From NCBI GenBank assembly GCA_029975555.1, contig JARKOY010000173.1:1-64000 (forward strand): a DNA stretch of 64,000 bases, written 5' to 3'. Shown piece by piece: positions 47,783 through 57,056 of the stretch. The stretch's first letter is position 1. Each line of letters begins with the position of its first letter. This DNA is from Spirochaetia bacterium (lineage in GTDB: Bacteria; Spirochaetota; Spirochaetia; Treponematales; Rectinemataceae). The notes beneath the pieces were generated by a model. It made no database searches and was not told the origin of the DNA. It saw nothing but the letters and a program-made list of their open reading frames with translations. Made by a program: the position numbers and the translations under genes.

Positions 47783-48756
47783 ACGGCCAAGACACCAAGA
47801 GGACTCCTTCCCTCGATCTCGATCTCTCGGTCCGCATCGGGCAGCTTGTAATGTCCAACCCCGTCGGCGTCGCGTCGGGAACCTTCGGCTACGGCGAGGA
47901 ATACGACGAACTCGTCCACATCGACGCACTGGGGGCCCTCTACACCAAGGCGGTCACCCTTGAGCCGCGACAGGGCAATCCGGCACCGCGCCTTGTAGAG
48001 ACGCCGATGGGCCTCATCAATTCGATTGGCCTTGCGAATCCTGGCGTCGAGCGGTTTTTGCAGGAAAAACTTCCACTTCTGCGACGCCGCCGTTGTGCGG
48101 TCATCGTCAATGTCGCAGGCTCCACCGAGGATGAGTACGCCGCAGTCATAGAGCGCATAGAGGATCACCTCGCGGCCATCGGCCCGAGGCAAGAGGAGCG
48201 GTGCGGAGTCGACGGCTACGAGATCAACGTCTCGTGTCCCAACGTGCACCGAGGAGGCATGTCCTTCGGCATCGACCCTGTGCTGATCGAGCGGCTGACC
48301 CGGTCTCTCAAAGGGCGTACGGCGCGCCCGCTCATCCTTAAACTGAGTCCGAACGTGACGGACATCGCGGATATCGCGCGGGCGGCCGAGGCAGGAGGCG
48401 CAGACGCGATATCCTGCATCAATACGGTGATCGGGATGGTCATAGACACGGAAAAGTTGAGGCCAGCGATCGCGCGGGGCACAGGCGGCCTTTCGGGGCC
48501 TGCTATACGCCCCATCGGAGTGGCAGCGACTTACAGGGTGAGCCGCGCAGTCCATATTCCCGTCATCGGACTCGGAGGGATCGCCCGCGCGGACGACGCG
48601 ATTCAGTACCTCCTCGCGGGGGCCCAAGCTGTCCAGATCGGCACCGCGCTCTTCTCAAACCCCCGCACGCCGCACGAGGTGCTCGAAGGCATCGTCGGGT
48701 GGATGCGCCGCCATGCGGTGCAGCGTGTGCGCGACATAAGGCTGATGCTGCAATAG
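47779..48756 (+). CDS. pyrD: Dihydroorotate dehydrogenase (class 1B catalytic subunit)
   Basis: NPVGVASGTFGYGEEYDELVHIDALGALYTKAVTLEPRQGNPAPRLVETPMGLINSIGLANPGVE; EINVSCPNVHRGG; LILKLSPNVTDI. Confidence 0.94.
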   Translation: MNGQDTKRTPSLDLDLSVRIGQLVMSNPVGVASGTFGYGEEYDELVHIDALGALYTKAVTLEPRQGNPAPRLVETPMGLINSIGLANPGVERFLQEKLPLLRRRRCAVIVNVAGSTEDEYAAVIERIEDHLAAIGPRQEERCGVDGYEINVSCPNVHRGGMSFGIDPVLIERLTRSLKGRTARPLILKLSPNVTDIADIARAAEAGGADAISCINTVIGMVIDTEKLRPAIARGTGGLSGPAIRPIGVAATYRVSRAVHIPVIGLGGIARADDAIQYLLAGAQAVQIGTALFSNPRTPHEVLEGIVGWMRRHAVQRVRDIRLMLQ

Positions 48757-48822
48757 GCTCCAAAAGTCCTGCAAGGGCGCCGCACCTCCGATTGTTAATT
48801 TTTCGTCTGTGGGGCTGAAAAT

Positions 48823-48865
48823 TTAACCATTTTTTAACAATTTGTTCACACTGCACTGATATAGA
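48823..48865 (+). promoter_or_regulatory. Pho-box-like direct repeats and -10 upstream of pstB
   Basis: TTAAC-N6-TTAAC-N6-TTCAC at 48823, 48834 and 48845 (11-bp period), then TATAGA (48860-48865) and pstB ATG at 48885. Confidence 0.65.
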
Positions 48866-48884
48866 AAGGATACGGTACATCTGC

Positions 48885-49661
48885 ATGATGCAGGAACCTC
48901 CAACCCAACCCTCCTTTATTCTCGAGACCAAAGATCTCAGTATTATCTACGCCGACGGCCACGAGGGCGTCAGACACGTCTCCATGGGATTCCAAGCGCA
49001 CAGCGTGACGGCCATCATAGGTCCTTCAGGGTGCGGGAAAAGCACGCTTCTGCGCGCCCTGAACCGCATGAACGAGCTGATACCCGGCACTCGCACCTTG
49101 GGAGAAGTATGGTACAGTGGCCAGAACATCTATGCACCTTCGGTGGATCCGGTCCTGATACGCCGGCACATCGGCATGGTGTTCCAGAAGCCCAACCCCT
49201 TCCCCAAAAGTGTCTATCAGAACATCGCGTGGGCAGCAAAAGCGCATGGCTACGCAGGCAGCATGGACGACCTCGTCGAGAACAGCCTGCGCAAAGCGGC
49301 GCTCTGGGACGAAGTCAAAGATAAACTCAAAAAGAGCGCCCTTGCCCTCTCGGGGGGACAGCAGCAACGGCTCTGCATCGCCCGTGCAATCGCGCTTCAG
49401 CCCGACGTGATCCTCATGGACGAGCCGACAAGCGCGCTCGATCCTATCGCCGCATCCTATATTGAGGATTTGATTTCCGAATTGCGAAAGGACTATACTA
49501 TCATCATAGTGACGCACAACATGCAGCAGGCTGGCCGCATTTCCGACTATACTGCGTTTATGCTCTTAGGAGACCTGATTGAAGTCGGCCCCACCAAAAA
49601 ACTGTTCATCGCTCCGGAAGATGAGCGGACCGAGCGCTATCTCACCGGCCGCTTCGGTTGA
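48885..49661 (+). CDS. pstB: Phosphate ABC transporter ATP-binding protein
   Basis: [91 protein letters not shown]. Confidence 0.95.
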   Translation: MMQEPPTQPSFILETKDLSIIYADGHEGVRHVSMGFQAHSVTAIIGPSGCGKSTLLRALNRMNELIPGTRTLGEVWYSGQNIYAPSVDPVLIRRHIGMVFQKPNPFPKSVYQNIAWAAKAHGYAGSMDDLVENSLRKAALWDEVKDKLKKSALALSGGQQQRLCIARAIALQPDVILMDEPTSALDPIAASYIEDLISELRKDYTIIIVTHNMQQAGRISDYTAFMLLGDLIEVGPTKKLFIAPEDERTERYLTGRFG

Positions 49662-49681
49662 GGGGAAAAGGGAGGTACCGT

Positions 49682-50338
49682 ATGCCACGGGAAGCATTTG
49701 AGCGCTCGATCGAAGAGATCAATGCGCGAATCACCGCGATGGGGGCGGCGACCGTCGATGCGCTTCAGAAAGCTATGTTTGCCTTCCGCGAACGCGACCT
49801 CGATTCGGCCAAGAAGATAAAAAAGGCCGACGCTCTCATCGATGTGCAGCAACTAGAAATCGACGACCTGGTCGCGACGACCATGGCCACCCAACAGCCT
49901 GTGGCAAAGGACCTGCGCCTGCTTCTCTGCGCCATTCAGATGGCCTCCGAACTCGAGCGCAGCGCGGATTACGCCGCACATCTGGCCAAAGCGACAAAAT
50001 TCTTCGTGCAGGACCCTCAGTGGCGCCAGACGGCAATGCTCGAGCAGATGGCGAGCATTGGCGCGTCGATGATCACCGACACGGTCAACGCCTTCATCGG
50101 AAGGGACGCCCTCCTCGCCCGCCAGACTTCGCTCATGGACGATCAGATCGATCACCTCCACAAGGGCTTGATCAAGGAGATGGTCCTTCTGCTCGGCACG
50201 CGCCCCGACGATGCGGAAAAAGTGGCAAAATTCATCCAGGTCTCGGGCTACCTTGAGAGGCTCGGCGATCACATGACCAACGCGTGCGAGTCCATACTGT
50301 ATATGGTGGAGGGAATCCACGCCGAACTGAACCCGTAA
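49682..50338 (+). CDS. phoU: Phosphate signalling complex protein PhoU
   Basis: MPREAFERSIEEINARITAMGAATVDALQKAM; ATQQPVAKDLRLLLCAIQMASELERSADYAAHLAK. Confidence 0.93.
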   Translation: MPREAFERSIEEINARITAMGAATVDALQKAMFAFRERDLDSAKKIKKADALIDVQQLEIDDLVATTMATQQPVAKDLRLLLCAIQMASELERSADYAAHLAKATKFFVQDPQWRQTAMLEQMASIGASMITDTVNAFIGRDALLARQTSLMDDQIDHLHKGLIKEMVLLLGTRPDDAEKVAKFIQVSGYLERLGDHMTNACESILYMVEGIHAELNP

Positions 50339-50346
50339 AGCGAACT

Positions 50347-51036
50347 ATGGAAACCATACTGGTCGTAGAAGATGACCGCGACATTGCGCAGATGATTGCG
50401 ACGAGTCTCGGTAAGGCCGGCTACCATGTCGTGATCCAGCAGGACGCCGAGCGCGCCCATGCGTTTCTGAAAAATGGCGTCGTGTCCGCAATTCTGCTCG
50501 ACCTCATGCTGCCGGGCATGGATGGATTTGCATTTATCCGAAAACTCAAAAAAGACCCCGCGCTTTCGTCCATTCCCATCATCATCGCCTCGGCCAAAGA
50601 CGACGACACAGACGTAGTGGCCGGGCTCGAGCTCGGCGCGGAGGACTATATCGTCAAGCCCTTCAGCCTGAAAGTGCTGGAAGCAAGGCTCCGCGCGGTG
50701 CTCCGGCGCCACGACTCCGGCGTTCAGGCTGAGGAGAGCAATCCCCGTCTACAGAAGATGGGCATTCTGCTCGACACGAGCCGGCACGAGGTCAGGAAGG
50801 AGAACGACATCGTCGATCTTTCCGCGACGGAGTTTTCTATTCTCGAGCTCTTGATGAAGAACCCCGGCAGGGTTTTCTCAAGGGAAAGGCTGATCGCAGA
50901 AATCCGCGGCGGCGATGTGGCGGTGACAGAACGTTCTATCGACGTGCACATCCTGGCGATCCGCCGCAAATTGGGCGAAAAAGGCGCCCTCATAGAGACC
51001 GTGAGGGGGGTCGGATACCGATTCAAGGACGAATGA
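50347..51036 (+). CDS. phoB: Response regulator, PhoB/OmpR family
   Basis: METILVVEDDRDIAQMIATSLGKAGYHVV; LDLMLPGMDGF; C-terminal winged-helix VHILAIRRKLGEKGALIETVRGVGYRFKDE. Confidence 0.92.
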   Translation: METILVVEDDRDIAQMIATSLGKAGYHVVIQQDAERAHAFLKNGVVSAILLDLMLPGMDGFAFIRKLKKDPALSSIPIIIASAKDDDTDVVAGLELGAEDYIVKPFSLKVLEARLRAVLRRHDSGVQAEESNPRLQKMGILLDTSRHEVRKENDIVDLSATEFSILELLMKNPGRVFSRERLIAEIRGGDVAVTERSIDVHILAIRRKLGEKGALIETVRGVGYRFKDE

Positions 51037-52535
51037 AAACCACAAAAGCCACCGCGGTGCATATTCCACTGAGCGCGAGGCGCCTCTTGTTCTGGGAGGT
51101 GTTTGGACTCTTCTGTTCTGCGCTGATAGCCTTTTTTATTGCAAATGCTTCCAGTATCGTGCTTGCCCTGGCCGTTTTTCTGGTGCTAAGCCTTGGGCTC
51201 TCCGTCGCCCTTTTCGTTCTCCTGAACGCCCTGTACCAGAGGCCGCTTGCCGCGCTCGCATCCAAATTCGCACCCCAGCCTGCTGGCCAGGCGCTGGACG
51301 TCCCCGAAGAATTTGCCCAAATAGCGCAAAACCTCAGCCTTGTCGCGGAGAACCTGAACGCTCGATCGCGCGAGGTCTCGGAGCTTGCGGAGCGGCTCCA
51401 ATCCATCTTTGACGCCACGGAAGAAGCTATCATCGCCATCCGCGCGCCGAACGAGCTTTTGGCCGCGAACACGGCTGCATACCGGCTCTTTGAGCTGCCT
51501 AAGGCCACCACACCGACAGCCGAATCGTTCTTTTTTAAGGCGCCACCCATCATCGGGCTCATAGCAACATGCCTCAAAGAAGGCCAGGCTTTTCTCGATC
51601 AATTCTCGATATTAAAAGAAAAAAATGAGTTGATCCTCACGGCGAGAGGCAAACGGTTCCGCGTGGGCGGTGCTGACGGCGTCGTCGTCGTGATCAACGA
51701 TGTCACATCTCTCAAAAAAATGGAGCTACTGAAAAAGAATTTCGTGGCCAACGTATCCCACGAACTCCGCACCCCCGTCCAGATCATCAAAGGATATGCT
51801 GAACTCCTCGACGGAGCGGACATACATGAAGAGTGCCACAACTGGGCAAGGGTGATAGGACACCAGGCCGCGCGCATGGAACGCATCGTCGCGGACCTCC
51901 TCATGCTGGCCAAGCTGGAACACGATCCAGCCTCTTGGATCGTGAAGGAGAGATTTCCGCTCAAGTCGGTGCTGGCAGAGGCCGTCCGTACCTTGAGGCT
52001 TCAGTATAGCGATGCAGGGGCCATCGAACTCGATTGCCCCGAAGACCTGCAGGTGTACGCAAACCCCGGCCTGATAGAACAGGCGGCGTTCAATCTCATG
52101 GCAAACGCCGTGCAGCATTCCGGTTCCCACGAAAAGATCCTTGTAAGCGCCAGCATGGAAAAGTCTGACGTTGTCCTGCGCGTGAGAGACTTCGGCGCGG
52201 GGATACCTCCAAAGGACCTCGCACATATTTTCGAGCGCTTCTATCGCGCCGACAGGGTTCGCAGCAGCGCAAGCGGGGAAGGAATACCTCGCGCTCCATC
52301 GAGCGGCGGTTCAGGGCTCGGGCTCGCCATTGTAAAACACATCGCACTCGCCCACGGAGGAGCAGTCCGCGCCGAGAGCTGGGCAGGAGAGGGTTCGCTC
52401 TTCGAGTTCAGATTCCCCAATGTTACAGAAGATGCTGTCGCCGCAGATCGGCCAATAGACCAGTCCTCAGCTCCGCCAACATTCTCCGGACCGGCTCCGA
52501 GGCCCAATCAGGATATGTCCAAGGAAGCGCCCTGA
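51033..52535 (+). CDS. phoR: Sensor histidine kinase, PhoR type
   Basis: 500 aa; two N-terminal TMs; FVANVSHELRTPVQIIKGYAELL (H-box), FGAGIPPKDLAHIFERFYRADR, GSGLGLAIVKHIALAHGG. Confidence 0.9.
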   Translation: MKTTKATAVHIPLSARRLLFWEVFGLFCSALIAFFIANASSIVLALAVFLVLSLGLSVALFVLLNALYQRPLAALASKFAPQPAGQALDVPEEFAQIAQNLSLVAENLNARSREVSELAERLQSIFDATEEAIIAIRAPNELLAANTAAYRLFELPKATTPTAESFFFKAPPIIGLIATCLKEGQAFLDQFSILKEKNELILTARGKRFRVGGADGVVVVINDVTSLKKMELLKKNFVANVSHELRTPVQIIKGYAELLDGADIHEECHNWARVIGHQAARMERIVADLLMLAKLEHDPASWIVKERFPLKSVLAEAVRTLRLQYSDAGAIELDCPEDLQVYANPGLIEQAAFNLMANAVQHSGSHEKILVSASMEKSDVVLRVRDFGAGIPPKDLAHIFERFYRADRVRSSASGEGIPRAPSSGGSGLGLAIVKHIALAHGGAVRAESWAGEGSLFEFRFPNVTEDAVAADRPIDQSSAPPTFSGPAPRPNQDMSKEAP

Positions 52536-52959
52536 ACTCCCCGTGTTCAAACACCAGCGTCAACTCGGCATAGATCCCGCCTGCAAGAGGAATGCGGTGC
52601 GAGCGGTCCTTGGTGGTGGCGAGGCAGAATCGCGCGGTGCCGAGCATGCCCGGATCGAGGTTGACCTTCCTCAAACCCTGGTCAGCGAGCTTCTGCTCGA
52701 TGGCATTCGTGGCATGCTTCATTGCTGCCAGACTAGAAGGGTCGATCAGCCGTTCGAAACTCCAGTAGGAGCGAAAGATATGCTCCCCCATTTCGGGGCA
52801 ATAATAGGTGGTCCACAGGAAGGGCGCCCTCTCCGACCGAAAACATAGAGGACCGTAACACTCGACCATGGCATCCAACGCAGCAGCCTCCGCGTTCTCA
52901 TCGGACGAGAGCACGCCTACGACGAGACGCTCGGGGATAAACGCTTTTTCAAGTCCCAT
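52423..52959 (-). CDS. DUF4416-family protein
   Basis: LVVGVLSSDENAEAAALDAMVECYGPLCFRSERAPFLWTTYYCPEMGEHIFRSYWSFERLIDPSSL; NLDPGMLGTARFCLATTKDRSHRIPLAGGIYAELTLVFE. Confidence 0.85.
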   Translation of the reverse strand: MGLEKAFIPERLVVGVLSSDENAEAAALDAMVECYGPLCFRSERAPFLWTTYYCPEMGEHIFRSYWSFERLIDPSSLAAMKHATNAIEQKLADQGLRKVNLDPGMLGTARFCLATTKDRSHRIPLAGGIYAELTLVFEHGEFRALPWTYPDWASEPVRRMLAELRTGLLADLRRQHLL

Positions 52960-53000
52960 ATTGATTGCCTTCCGCGCTATTTTATCGCATACTTGTGAGT

Positions 53001-54623
53001 ATGAACTCAAGACTTTCGCTGACTGTCCTCGTCTTGGCCATAATCCTTACGCCAGTTTCGGCGCAGGCGCAGGAAACGGAATTCGTCACGGTGTACGGCG
53101 CACAACTGCCCGAACTCGATCCTCAGCGAGCGCTTTTTTCGAACGAGGCGCAGATTCATACGGCGCTCTATGAAGGCCTTTTCACGTATGATCCTCAGTC
53201 GCTCGAGCCAGTGCGGGCGCTTGCCCAATCCTGGGAACGTTCGGCCGATAAGAAGCTGTACCGCTTCACCATCAGAGAAAATGCACGATGGTCCGACGGA
53301 ACGACCATCACTGCCGAAGATTTCGTGCGCTCATGGTTCAGGATGCTTGACCTGAATGCAGATTACGCGACCTTCTTCGACGTGATCGCAGGCGCAAAAG
53401 AGTACCGCACGGGGCGGGACCGAAACCCAGAGCATGTGGGCATCAAGGCCATAGATCTTCGCACCCTCGAGGTGAGCCTGGTGAGGCCCGTCGCCTATTT
53501 TACGCGGCTTCTCTGCCACCAATCCTTCTCCCTCATCCACCCTTCGATGCTGAACGTGAAAGACTGGAGAGCGGCGATTCCCTACCCGGTCAACGGCCCC
53601 TACAAGCCGGTCTCCATAACGGACGATGAACTCGTGCTCGCAAAAAATGATCAATACTGGGACGCCCAGAATGTCAGCATCCCCACTCTGCGCATGATGT
53701 TCACCGATGACGACGCGTTGGCCACATCGCTCTTTAATACGGGGCACGTGCACTGGCTCGCCGGCCCAGGCACGTATGAGGAGATACTGCTTCAGACCGC
53801 GGTGCAAGTTTTCCCCATCTACTCGACGCACTACTGGTTTTTCAACTGTCGATCCGCGCCATGGAACGATCGGAGGGTGAGGCGTGCACTCGCACTCCTT
53901 CTGCCGTGGGACACTATCCGCAGCGGCGACCTCTACAGGCTGCCCGCAAAAACGCTCGTGCTGCCCCTGCCTGGATATGCGAAGACAAAGGGCATAGAAA
54001 AGGCAGACCGCGAGGAGGCGTTGAAGCTTCTCTCCGAGGCCGGGTATCCAAACGGAGAGGGGCTTCCGGAGATTGTCATCGCCTTCGCCGACTACGAGAG
54101 GCCCCGCTCGATCGCCACGTCGTTCAAGACCGAATGGGAGAAGGCGCTTGGCCTGAAAGTCTCACTGAAACCCATGGAGCCTGCCTCGTACTACCAGACT
54201 ATCGGAAGCCGCGCGGAAAGTAGTTCCTTCACCCTCGCGCACGAGACATGGATCGGCGATTTCGCCGACCCAGAGGCCTTCCTCCAGATGTGGACCAGCG
54301 GCGCACCGCTCAACATCGCGGGCTACGACGATCCGGCATACATGGAATCCATGGATCAATCCTACAGCGCTGGCGATGATGCGCGCATGGTCCTCCTCTC
54401 GCAGGCCGAGACTGAACTTTTACAAGGCGCGGCCTGCCTCCCCATCTACCACAACTTCGCCGCCTCGGTCATCGACACCGATTACATTCAAGGTTGGTAT
54501 CAAAACGCCCTCGACGTGCACCCTTACAAGTATTTGCGCTTCGGGACCCCGAGCATCAATCCGAACGTAGCGCGGGCGGGGAGCGCCTCGACCATCGCAA
54601 GGATCACGGCGTCCGTACAATAA
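53001..54623 (+). CDS. Oligopeptide ABC transporter substrate-binding protein (OppA/SBP family 5)
   Basis: Signal peptide; YGAQLPELDPQRALFSNEAQIHTALYEGLFTYDPQSLEPVRALAQSWERSADKKLYRFTIRENARWSDGTTITAEDFVRSWFRML. Confidence 0.92.
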   Translation: MNSRLSLTVLVLAIILTPVSAQAQETEFVTVYGAQLPELDPQRALFSNEAQIHTALYEGLFTYDPQSLEPVRALAQSWERSADKKLYRFTIRENARWSDGTTITAEDFVRSWFRMLDLNADYATFFDVIAGAKEYRTGRDRNPEHVGIKAIDLRTLEVSLVRPVAYFTRLLCHQSFSLIHPSMLNVKDWRAAIPYPVNGPYKPVSITDDELVLAKNDQYWDAQNVSIPTLRMMFTDDDALATSLFNTGHVHWLAGPGTYEEILLQTAVQVFPIYSTHYWFFNCRSAPWNDRRVRRALALLLPWDTIRSGDLYRLPAKTLVLPLPGYAKTKGIEKADREEALKLLSEAGYPNGEGLPEIVIAFADYERPRSIATSFKTEWEKALGLKVSLKPMEPASYYQTIGSRAESSSFTLAHETWIGDFADPEAFLQMWTSGAPLNIAGYDDPAYMESMDQSYSAGDDARMVLLSQAETELLQGAACLPIYHNFAASVIDTDYIQGWYQNALDVHPYKYLRFGTPSINPNVARAGSASTIARITASVQ

Positions 54624-54644
54624 ATTGCAACGTGAGGAAGCATC

Positions 54645-55760
54645 ATGCAGCACAACGATGAGACAGGGGAATTCCTCAAAAGCTTGGGCTTTCCACAGCT
54701 CAACATCCATTCGATGAGCCGCCACCACGATTTCATTTCCGCAGGCAAGCGCATCCTCGTCATCGGGCCCATGGGGTCGGGCAAGACCGAGTTTTCGGCG
54801 CGTGTCTGGCGCGACAGCCGGATCGCCCTCAAAAAGAAGGGCGCCGCGGCTCGCCTCACGAGTTCAGGCCACGTCGACCGCAGAGACGTCTTCGTCGTGC
54901 GTTCGGCCCTCGACAAGAGCCGCTTCCCAGAATATCCCGACGACGCCCTCGCGTACCGCGGGGGGTACGAGCGCTGCGGGGATAGGATCGGCTCGGCGAA
55001 GGACTCCTTCAGCCTCGAGATGCTCATCGCCGAAAATCCTGGAGTAGGCACATGGGTCATCGACGAGGCGGCATTTTTCGACGAGCGCATCGCGTATCTT
55101 ATGAAGGACGAGGCAGAGTCCCGCGGGCTCTGCTTCATATCCCCGACGCTCGTGCTCAATTTTCGCCGAGAAATCTTCAACCAGACCGCAAGGTTGCTCT
55201 TAGAGACGGCGACCGACATCGTTCCGCTCACGGCATACTGCGAGCACGAGGAGTGCCTCAAAGATTCGCTCTACACTTACCGCTACTACCTGGTGGACGG
55301 CCAGGAGTGCCCCGCCCTGTACTTCGATCCCCTCATCATCATCGGAGGAGACCGCACCAAACACGACGGCCGCGAGCCGAACTACTGCACGCGCTGCGAT
55401 GAACACCACTACCTGCCGGGCAAGGAATATACGTTCTTTACGCTCAAACCTATGGGGGAGCTGGCTGCACGCGGGAACATTGCCCCCTTGCTCGCGGAGC
55501 TGAGCGCAATGCAAGGGAATATCGAGGAGTCTCGCCTCTATGCCTCGATCGAGAGCCGCTGTCAGGATGGATCGGACCGCGAAGTCCAGATGAACGCGCT
55601 CAAGGTGCCGCTCATCGCCGAGCGTGCGCTAGTCTATCTCTACGCTGAGCAGAATCTCTTGTCCGAAGAGCAGATGCGGTTCTTCATCTCAGAACTCAGC
55701 CTCGATAAGGACTATCTGAGCCAGAGGCTTGCGGACAACAGGCGCCCATTGGAACTTTAA
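54645..55760 (+). CDS. Thymidine-kinase-like (TK1 fold) P-loop protein with C-terminal extension
   Basis: 371 aa; VIGPMGSGKTEFSARVW (P-loop), WVIDEAAFFDE, IIGGDRTKHDGREPNYCTRCDEHH resembling the TK zinc/thymidine-binding region. Confidence 0.6.
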   Translation: MQHNDETGEFLKSLGFPQLNIHSMSRHHDFISAGKRILVIGPMGSGKTEFSARVWRDSRIALKKKGAAARLTSSGHVDRRDVFVVRSALDKSRFPEYPDDALAYRGGYERCGDRIGSAKDSFSLEMLIAENPGVGTWVIDEAAFFDERIAYLMKDEAESRGLCFISPTLVLNFRREIFNQTARLLLETATDIVPLTAYCEHEECLKDSLYTYRYYLVDGQECPALYFDPLIIIGGDRTKHDGREPNYCTRCDEHHYLPGKEYTFFTLKPMGELAARGNIAPLLAELSAMQGNIEESRLYASIESRCQDGSDREVQMNALKVPLIAERALVYLYAEQNLLSEEQMRFFISELSLDKDYLSQRLADNRRPLEL

Positions 55761-55790
55761 CATCGAAGTTTTAAAAGCGGCGGGGGCTTT

Positions 55791-57044
55791 TTAATGCTGC
55801 CTTTCCGTCAGCGCCTCTCTCGCGTACTGTGCGAAGGAGGACGCCTGTGCGGGCGATGCGAAGGCCGCCCTGAAAAAGGTCGGGCTTCCGCCTCCTCTGC
55901 CGCCGAGCGCAGCCATCTTTTCTTTTAAGAGCCCTGCGAGGGCCGGAAAACCAGTCTTCTGGCCGACCTGCACCACGACCGTCGAATCGGCCAGAGAGAG
56001 GGCTATGGACGCTCTACCGAGGGCTGACGCGGCTTTGACGAGGGCGGTGCCTCGCTCCGCATCGTCATCCTCGAGCCTGAATTCGAGCACAGCTCCCGGC
56101 GCGGCGCGCGCAATTGCCAGCTCCGCCTCTGCCTCGGCGAGCAGCTGGACATACCGCCTCGCCTTTCTCTCTGAGGAGGCGGCCTTCTCAATGCTGTCCT
56201 CAAGCCGCGCGACCACATCCTCCACGCCAGAACCGAGCAGCAGCGCAGCCTGCTTCGCCTCAGAATATGCCTTACACAAAAGTTCCAGCGCACGACCTCC
56301 CGACGCAAAATACACGCGCACCTTGCCTTTGTACCGCTCCAGCGAAAGGATTTTGAGGGTCCTGAGCTGGCCCGTACGATCCAGGTGGGTGCCTCCACAG
56401 GGAGACCAGTCGTAGCCGTCGACCTCGACGACTCTGATCACCGCCTCGTCAGCAGGCGGCCTCTTTCGCAGCGTAAATGCCGACAAGTCCTCGGGAGGGC
56501 AATAATGGACCCGCACGGGGACATCGCGCTCAATCCAGCCGTCGACCTTCGCCTCGATCTCCGCGAGGGGCATATCCGCCGGACTTTCGGCCGAGACATC
56601 GACGGTGCAGTACTCGGTCCCGAGGTGAAACGAGAGCGTATGGATGCCGTAATCCTGCTCGAGCACCGCCGACAGAAGGTGTTGCCCCGTATGCTGCTGC
56701 ATGTGGTAATGTCGACGCTGCCAATCGATGCAAAGGTGCACACGGGCACCGACCCACAGCCCCTTTGCTTCCAGCACCGCTAGGCCGCCCTCAGCGCCCG
56801 CAGAGATGTCTACAAAGTGCCAAATGCGCCCATCAATCTCCTGTACATCGACGACGGGCACCCTTTCAATGAACCCCAGGTCGGGAGGCTGCCCTCCGCC
56901 CTCGGGATAGAAGATCGTCGTGTCGAGCTGGACGCGGGCCTGCCCCCTCGGATCGTCCACCTCTATCGCCGTGATTACAGCCTCCGCCTCAGAGAGCCAA
57001 GGGTTTTTATAGAAAAGCCTCTCATCGAGCGCGCGAGCATTCAT
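55791..57044 (-). CDS. AlaX-type alanyl-tRNA editing protein (with DHHA1 domain)
   Basis: 417 aa; MQQHTGQHLLSAVLEQDYG (HxxxH), SPCGGTHLDRTGQL (CxxxH), C-terminal GGRGGGSPTFFRAAFAS (DHHA1). Confidence 0.88.
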   Translation of the reverse strand: MNARALDERLFYKNPWLSEAEAVITAIEVDDPRGQARVQLDTTIFYPEGGGQPPDLGFIERVPVVDVQEIDGRIWHFVDISAGAEGGLAVLEAKGLWVGARVHLCIDWQRRHYHMQQHTGQHLLSAVLEQDYGIHTLSFHLGTEYCTVDVSAESPADMPLAEIEAKVDGWIERDVPVRVHYCPPEDLSAFTLRKRPPADEAVIRVVEVDGYDWSPCGGTHLDRTGQLRTLKILSLERYKGKVRVYFASGGRALELLCKAYSEAKQAALLLGSGVEDVVARLEDSIEKAASSERKARRYVQLLAEAEAELAIARAAPGAVLEFRLEDDDAERGTALVKAASALGRASIALSLADSTVVVQVGQKTGFPALAGLLKEKMAALGGRGGGSPTFFRAAFASPAQASSFAQYAREALTERQH

Positions 57045-57056
57045 TGCATCATCCTT

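Noticed and set aside
47563-48627. 354-aa minus-strand ORF over pyrD
   Set aside because: Antisense shadow of a clear dihydroorotate dehydrogenase.
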